From assembly GCA_022600395.1 (NCBI GenBank), contig JAHZKM010000106.1, forward strand, positions 1 to 9,984: a DNA stretch of 9,984 bases, given 5' to 3'. The DNA is from Pseudomonadota bacterium (GTDB taxonomy: Bacteria > Pseudomonadota > Gammaproteobacteria > PS1 > Pseudothioglobaceae). The notes under the pieces were generated by a model, which worked only from the letters and a program-made list of their open reading frames with translations, did no database searches and was not told the DNA's origin. A program made the translations under genes and the position numbers. Shown piece after piece: positions 6,619-9,984 of the stretch (within the stretch, counting starts at the first letter, position 1; each line of letters starts with the position of its first letter).

Positions 6619-7227
6619 AGATTGTGTTTCAATCCAACGGCGCCAACTCTGCGGGTTTAAGTCTAACAAATAATCTTTTTCGATATATTTAGCTTGATAG
6701 GCCTTAGCACCAGGCACTTTATTTAATATAGCAAACGTAATAAGTTCCTCAATACGATGAGTTTTTTTGGTGCCAGGGACTAATGATTCATTGCGAATAA
6801 TGGCTGCCATCATTGCAGATTTGGCATTGCCGTGTACCTTAAATGATTCCTCAAATAAGTTTAGCGCTAAAAACTCATTTTTAACAAACCCATTATCTCC
6901 GTCCAGTAAATAAAGCGCATACTCATAAAGTGCTGCATCATAGCTTCTACGCACTAAATTAATTAATATTTGGTTAGCTTCGCGCTCCTGCGCAGCATAC
7001 CCCATTAGCTCATTGCCTCGGCGAAGTTGCTTGGACGCTTCATACATAGCATCTAAATCATTCAGATCGAATGCGCCCTTCAATAGCAACGACTTACCCC
7101 TAAGAACAACGTCTTTTGAGCCGATTTCATTGCCAATTTGGATTAAGCGTAGCGCTCCATCCGAGAGTGGAGAGGCACCAACATAAAAGCTCAATAACAA
7201 AACAAAAATAGGTATTTTTTTTAACAT
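6613..7227 (-). CDS. Exported Sel1-like repeat protein, function unknown
   Basis: A 204-residue protein I do not recognise by name. Residues 1-18 form a signal peptide (MLKK, hydrophobic core, VGA cleavage before SPLSDG), with no lipobox cysteine, so it is probably soluble periplasmic. The mature part is all alpha-helical in character. Residues 96-130 fit a Sel1-like (TPR-type) repeat: AALYEYALYLLDGDNGFVKN followed by ALNLFEESFK. A weaker second unit follows at about 131-165 (GNAKSAMMAAII). Such repeats bind other proteins; no catalytic residue is evident. The C-terminus is Trp-rich (QSWRRWIETQ). It stands alone on this strand, with its stop inside the last sense codon of the M23 peptidase gene, and is divergent from purC. 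No clear ribosome site precedes its ATG. A link to envelope biogenesis is only suggested by export and position. Confidence 0.75.
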   Translation of the reverse strand: MLKKIPIFVLLLSFYVGASPLSDGALRLIQIGNEIGSKDVVLRGKSLLLKGAFDLNDLDAMYEASKQLRRGNELMGYAAQEREANQILINLVRRSYDAALYEYALYLLDGDNGFVKNEFLALNLFEESFKVHGNAKSAMMAAIIRNESLVPGTKKTHRIEELITFAILNKVPGAKAYQAKYIEKDYLLDLNPQSWRRWIETQSL

Positions 7228-7242
7228 AACGTTTTAGAAGGT

Positions 7243-7251
7243 ATTTTACCA
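7243..7251 (-). promoter_or_regulatory. Candidate extended -10 element for the Sel1-like gene
   Basis: The minus strand reads TGGTAAAAT, a TGn-type extended -10 with 5 of 6 matches in the hexamer. No good -35 is seen at the right distance, as is common for extended -10 promoters. Predicted transcription start is near 7236, about nine bases before the ATG. Confidence 0.35.
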
Positions 7252-7256
7252 CGGCA

Positions 7257-7273
7257 AAAGTTATCATAATTTT
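7257..7273. other. Imperfect palindrome in the divergent spacer upstream of purC
   Basis: TTAT-C-ATAA at 7261-7269 is a perfect inverted repeat around a central C. It extends through AAA and TTT arms with one mismatched pair (7260 against 7270). It lies between the two promoter candidates of the divergent genes, where an operator might be, but it is AT-only apart from two bases and could be chance. Confidence 0.25.
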
Positions 7274-7289
7274 AAGTCAGACAATCGAT

Positions 7290-7295
7290 TAAAAT
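7290..7295 (+). promoter_or_regulatory. purC: Candidate -10 box for the purC operon
   Basis: TAAAAT (5 of 6 to consensus) would place the transcript start near 7302 and give a 35-base leader before the GTG start. No convincing -35 is found 15-19 bases upstream, so this is weak on its own. I did not recognise a PurR-type operator in the spacer. Confidence 0.3.
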
Positions 7296-7324
7296 AGAGC
7301 AAACATTTATTGCAAACTTTTGTC

Positions 7325-7330
7325 AAAGGA
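7325..7330 (+). promoter_or_regulatory. purC: Ribosome binding site that decides the purC start
   Basis: AAAGGA ends six bases before the GTG at 7337. The alternative in-frame TTG at 7310 has no such site, so the GTG is the better start. Confidence 0.65.
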
Positions 7331-7336
7331 AACTTC

Positions 7337-8212
7337 GTGGAAACTCTATTTGAAACCAATTTAAGCCTGCCTCTAATTCAAAAAGGCAAGGTCAGAGATA
7401 TTTATGATATTGACGACAGTCGCATGCTAATTGTAACCACCGATCGTTTGAGCGCCTTTGACGTGGTCTTTGGTAAGGGAATTGCTAAAAAGGGTGCGGT
7501 GCTAACCTCTGTCGCTAATTTTTGGTTTGATAAAACACAACACATTTTGCCAAATCACCTAACTCATGAGCCTTTGAATAGCGTATTAAACGACCAAGAA
7601 GCAAAGCAAATTGAAGGGCGCGGTATTATTGTGAAAAAACTAAAGCCTTTAGCAGTAGAAGCGATCGTTCGTGGCTATATTATTGGCTCGGGCTGGAAGG
7701 ACTACCAGCGAACTGGCAGCATATGCGGGATTCCCCTGCCAAACAATCTACAATTAGCAGAAAAACTCCCAGAAGTGCTTTATACACCTTCTAGCAAAGC
7801 GGCCGTTGGCGAACATGACGAAAATATCGATTTTGCCAAGACTGTTGAGATTTTAGGCGCAGATATGGCACAACAAGTCAAACAAGCTAGTCTTGCGCTT
7901 TACCAATTTGCTGCTGAGTTTGCACGTAAGCGCGGCATTATTATTGCCGATACTAAATTCGAATTTGGTCTAGACGAAAATAATACTTTGACTTTGATGG
8001 ATGAGGTGTTAACACCAGACTCCTCTCGCTTCTGGTCAGCGCAAGACTATCAAATAGGTACCAGCCCAAAAAGCTTTGACAAGCAAATTGTTCGTGACTA
8101 CTTAGAAACCCTAAGCTGGGACAAAACTCCGCCAGCACCTATATTGCCTCAACATATTATTGATAAAACAGCGTCACAATACCAACAGGTGCAGCAATTA
8201 CTCACCCAATAA
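7337..8212 (+). CDS. purC: Phosphoribosylaminoimidazole-succinocarboxamide (SAICAR) synthase
   Basis: Joins CAIR and aspartate with ATP to make SAICAR, a late step of purine synthesis to IMP, in the cytosol. I place the start at GTG 7337, giving 291 residues and the usual N-terminus (ETLFETNLSLPLIQKGKVRDIYD), with the AAAGGA ribosome site in front. Family motifs present are the GKVRDIY phosphate loop (17-23), TDRLSAFDV (35-43), VEAIVRGYIIGSGW (107-120), TPSSKAAVGEHDENI (150-164) and the late IIADTKFEFG and MDEVLTPDSSRFW blocks. The length and insertions are those of the roughly 290-300-residue PurC group, longer than the short E. coli type (237). It is the first gene of a rightward set; DUF2797 follows after six bases. 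Divergent from the Sel1-like gene. Confidence 0.95.
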   Translation: METLFETNLSLPLIQKGKVRDIYDIDDSRMLIVTTDRLSAFDVVFGKGIAKKGAVLTSVANFWFDKTQHILPNHLTHEPLNSVLNDQEAKQIEGRGIIVKKLKPLAVEAIVRGYIIGSGWKDYQRTGSICGIPLPNNLQLAEKLPEVLYTPSSKAAVGEHDENIDFAKTVEILGADMAQQVKQASLALYQFAAEFARKRGIIIADTKFEFGLDENNTLTLMDEVLTPDSSRFWSAQDYQIGTSPKSFDKQIVRDYLETLSWDKTPPAPILPQHIIDKTASQYQQVQQLLTQ

Positions 8213-8218
8213 ATTTAT

Positions 8219-9019
8219 ATGCAATTAAGTGGCGCGATTCAAAAAATGCAAACCCATCTTAATAGAGGGCTTGCTCAGTACCAATTGCCTATTGGCGACA
8301 AATTACTCAATATGAATGATCTAGTAGGTGAAAAAATCACGCTCAGCTTTAATCATCTTATTTATTGTTCCCATTGTGGCAAAAAGACTAATAAAAGCTA
8401 TGCACAAGGTCATTGCTATCCGTGCTCTCAAAAATTGGCGAGTTGCGACTTATGCATCATGAAACCTGAGACTTGTCACCACCATCTAGGCACTTGTCGT
8501 GAACCACAATGGGGATTGGACAATTGCTTCTCTCCTCATGTTGTTTATCTGGCAAACTCTTCTGGTGCCAAGGTTGGAATCACTCGCAAACGCAATACAC
8601 CAAGCAGGTGGATTGACCAAGGTGCTGTTAGCGCTCTACCTATTTTAGAAGTAGATACACGTCTAAAGTCAGGTGTCCTTGAAATAGCTCTAAAATCGTA
8701 TATCAATGACAAAACTAATTGGAGAAAAATGCTCAAAAATGAGACCAACCAAATTAATTTAGCTCTTATCAGAGATGAGTTACTGGATAAAATTCAAAAG
8801 ACGATAAACTTTACAGACGCTCATGCGCTTAACAATGAAGTTGTAGATATAAACTACCCTGTGGTAGAATATCCCAGCAAAATTATATCATTAAATTTTG
8901 ACAAAACATCCGTTGTTGCTGGCGTTTTAAAAGGCATAAAAGCTCAGTATTTAATACTGGATACAGGTGTACTTAATATTAGAAAATTTAGCGCTTACAA
9001 TATTACATTAACTTATTAG
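8219..9019 (+). CDS. DUF2797 family cysteine-rich protein with a GIY-YIG-like core
   Basis: A 266-residue member of the DUF2797 family, found in many gammaproteobacteria and without an assigned function as far as I know. The N-terminal half carries a dense cysteine array likely to bind zinc: C50-x2-C53, C66-x2-C69, C76-x2-C79, C86-HHH, C93 and C103, with the family phrases [10 protein letters not shown] and GTCREPQWG. The central part reads [16 protein letters not shown] (108-123), then R130-W131, E155 and N167-W168. That order resembles the GIY-YIG/T5orf172 nuclease core (tyrosine strand, K-I/V-G-T strand, Arg, Glu, Asn), but this is my inference. The C-terminal 80 residues are beta-rich and unassigned. 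The start matches the family N-terminus (GAIQKM); no ribosome site is obvious and the gene lies six bases after purC. FKBP follows after ten. Confidence 0.85.
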   Translation: MQLSGAIQKMQTHLNRGLAQYQLPIGDKLLNMNDLVGEKITLSFNHLIYCSHCGKKTNKSYAQGHCYPCSQKLASCDLCIMKPETCHHHLGTCREPQWGLDNCFSPHVVYLANSSGAKVGITRKRNTPSRWIDQGAVSALPILEVDTRLKSGVLEIALKSYINDKTNWRKMLKNETNQINLALIRDELLDKIQKTINFTDAHALNNEVVDINYPVVEYPSKIISLNFDKTSVVAGVLKGIKAQYLILDTGVLNIRKFSAYNITLTY

Positions 9020-9029
9020 GAAAAAGACT

Positions 9030-9356
9030 ATGGCAGATTTAATTATTGAAGAACTAGCATTGGGTGAAGGCACAGCGTGTAAGGCAGGCGACCAGGTTTC
9101 GATGCACTATACTGGCTGGTTGACCAATGGAAAAAAATTCGATTCAAGCGTTGATCGCAATGATCCTTTTAATTTTCAACTAGGTGTTGGACAAGTTATC
9201 CCTGGCTGGGATCAAGGCGTTGAGGGTATGCAAGTAGGCGGCAAGCGCAAGCTAACTATTCCTTCAAAATTAGCCTATGGGGAGATGGGTGCTGGTGGCA
9301 TTATTCCGCCTAATGCAACCTTGGTATTCGATGTTGAGCTTTTAGCGATTCAATAA
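9030..9356 (+). CDS. Single-domain FKBP-type peptidyl-prolyl cis-trans isomerase
   Basis: Catalyses cis-trans isomerisation of prolyl bonds during protein folding. At 108 residues with no signal peptide it is a cytosolic, FKBP12-like single domain. Residues lining the FKBP12 pocket are present with an offset of one: Y27, F37, D38, F47, V56, I57, W60, Y83, I92 and F100. The FKBP12 His87 position is Ala88, which is common in bacterial members. There is no flap insert of the SlyD type and no N-terminal dimerisation domain of the FkpA/Mip type. An AGGA ribosome site overlaps the stop codon of the DUF2797 gene, eight bases before the ATG. It is the third gene of the purC set; alaC follows eight bases later. 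Confidence 0.95.
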   Translation: MADLIIEELALGEGTACKAGDQVSMHYTGWLTNGKKFDSSVDRNDPFNFQLGVGQVIPGWDQGVEGMQVGGKRKLTIPSKLAYGEMGAGGIIPPNATLVFDVELLAIQ

Positions 9357-9364
9357 AAAATATT

Positions 9365-9984
9365 ATGAACGACGATTTTCCTAGAATTAAAAGATTACCT
9401 GCCTACGTTTTTGCCGTTACTAACGAGCTAAAGTCAAAGGCACGGGCTCGTGGGGAAGATATCATTGACTTTGGCATGGGCAACCCTGACCAGCCAACAC
9501 CTGATCATATTGTTGAAAAATTGGTTGAAGCAGCACGTCGAAAGGACACACATCGCTATTCAACATCACGTGGTATCCCGCGTCTACGTAAAGCCATTTC
9601 TAATTGGTACAAAAATCGGTTCAATGTTGATATCGATCCAGAAACAGAGGCTATTGTTACCATTGGCTCAAAAGAGGGGCTGGCTAACTTAGCGCAAGCG
9701 GTTGTAGGTGCTGGCGATACCGTCTTAGTGCCTAATCCAGCATATCCTATTCATCCATACGGCTTTGTTATTGCAGGTGCAGATATTCAACACGTCCCCT
9801 GTGGGCCAGACGACGATTTTCTAGCTGAGCTTGAAAGGTCAATTAAAAATACTTGGCCAAAACCAAAAATGCTGGTGCTAAATTATCCATCTAACCCAAC
9901 CACAGAGTGTGTTGAGCTGGATTTTTTTGAAAAAGTTATCAAGATAGCCAAAGAACATGAAATTTGGGTAGTGCAAGATTTAGC
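9365..9984 (+). CDS. alaC: Glutamate-pyruvate (alanine) aminotransferase AlaC, N-terminal half (cut by window end)
   Basis: The first 206 codons of a PLP-dependent class I/II aminotransferase that closely resembles E. coli AlaC (YfdZ), which makes alanine from pyruvate and glutamate in the cytosol. Matching stretches are [10 protein letters not shown] (7-16), [16 protein letters not shown] (31-46), [44 protein letters not shown] and the YPSNPT segment whose Asn contacts PLP. The last residues, VVQDLA, contain the Asp that pairs with the PLP ring nitrogen. The PLP-binding lysine lies beyond the window. The start ATG is eight bases after the FKBP stop with no clear ribosome site, so translation may rely on coupling. 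LL-diaminopimelate aminotransferase is a relative, but the match to AlaC is closer. Confidence 0.9.
   Translation, partial: MNDDFPRIKRLPAYVFAVTNELKSKARARGEDIIDFGMGNPDQPTPDHIVEKLVEAARRKDTHRYSTSRGIPRLRKAISNWYKNRFNVDIDPETEAIVTIGSKEGLANLAQAVVGAGDTVLVPNPAYPIHPYGFVIAGADIQHVPCGPDDDFLAELERSIKNTWPKPKMLVLNYPSNPTTECVELDFFEKVIKIAKEHEIWVVQDL

Noticed and set aside
6620..6634. GATTG/CAATC hairpin at the convergent gene ends as a terminator
   Set aside because: Five weak pairs with no T-run, inside the coding end of the minus-strand gene.
7310..7336. TTG start adding nine residues to PurC
   Set aside because: No ribosome site precedes it, while the GTG at 7337 has AAAGGA at six bases and begins at the usual family N-terminus.
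9450..9692. Open frame of 80 codons on the plus strand
   Set aside because: It is out of frame within alaC, whose correct frame from 9365 matches the aminotransferase family throughout and runs off the window end.
1..9984. Mobile elements, CRISPR arrays, tRNA or rRNA genes, phage or defence genes
   Set aside because: No repeats, transposase or integrase motifs, cloverleaf-like stretches or defence domains were seen. Nearly every base is accounted for by housekeeping genes.

Overview
The window reads as ordinary chromosome of an AT-rich gammaproteobacterium with tightly packed genes, many of which overlap or sit within 10 bases of each other. The alanine transaminase, UppS, Dxr and CtaB sequences look gammaproteobacterial. 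The composition and compactness would suit a streamlined marine lineage such as the SUP05/Thioglobus group or a related symbiont, but that placement is an impression, not something I could test.

Layout. (1) Positions 1-1935 hold aerobic respiration genes for haem A and cytochrome oxidase maturation. The tail of ctaA (heme A synthase) runs rightward and meets a leftward cluster: a CxxxC thioredoxin-fold-like oxidase assembly protein, ctaB (haem O synthase) and a small DUF2970 membrane protein. CtaB makes haem O and CtaA converts it to haem A, so the two converging units serve one pathway. (2) hisF, a lone histidine gene, lies upstream of that cluster on the same strand. (3) A 72-base divergent spacer holds two interleaved promoter candidates, one for hisF and one for uppS. 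(4) uppS-cdsA-dxr-mepM-like is a rightward operon with an overlap at every junction. It covers isoprenoid precursor supply (Dxr), the undecaprenyl carrier lipid (UppS), CDP-diacylglycerol for phospholipids (CdsA) and a periplasmic M23 peptidoglycan hydrolase, so it is an envelope-building operon. The common neighbours pyrH-frr (upstream) and rseP-bamA (downstream) are not there. (5) A leftward exported Sel1-repeat-like protein overlaps the tail of that operon by 6 bases. (6) After a 109-base divergent spacer comes a rightward operon: purC, a DUF2797 zinc-cysteine protein, an FKBP-type prolyl isomerase and the start of alaC, which is cut by the window end.

I found no mobile element, CRISPR array, RNA gene, phage gene or defence island, and no clear new multi-gene system. 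There is no gene-free stretch above 110 bases. The items most worth a second look are the GIY-YIG-like motif order in the DUF2797 protein, a Trp-to-Lys change in the UppS catalytic loop, the interleaved hisF/uppS promoters with an almost leaderless uppS, and the unusual gene order around the envelope operon and the oxidase cluster. Two starts were corrected: the M23 peptidase starts at 5509 and purC starts at a GTG at 7337.
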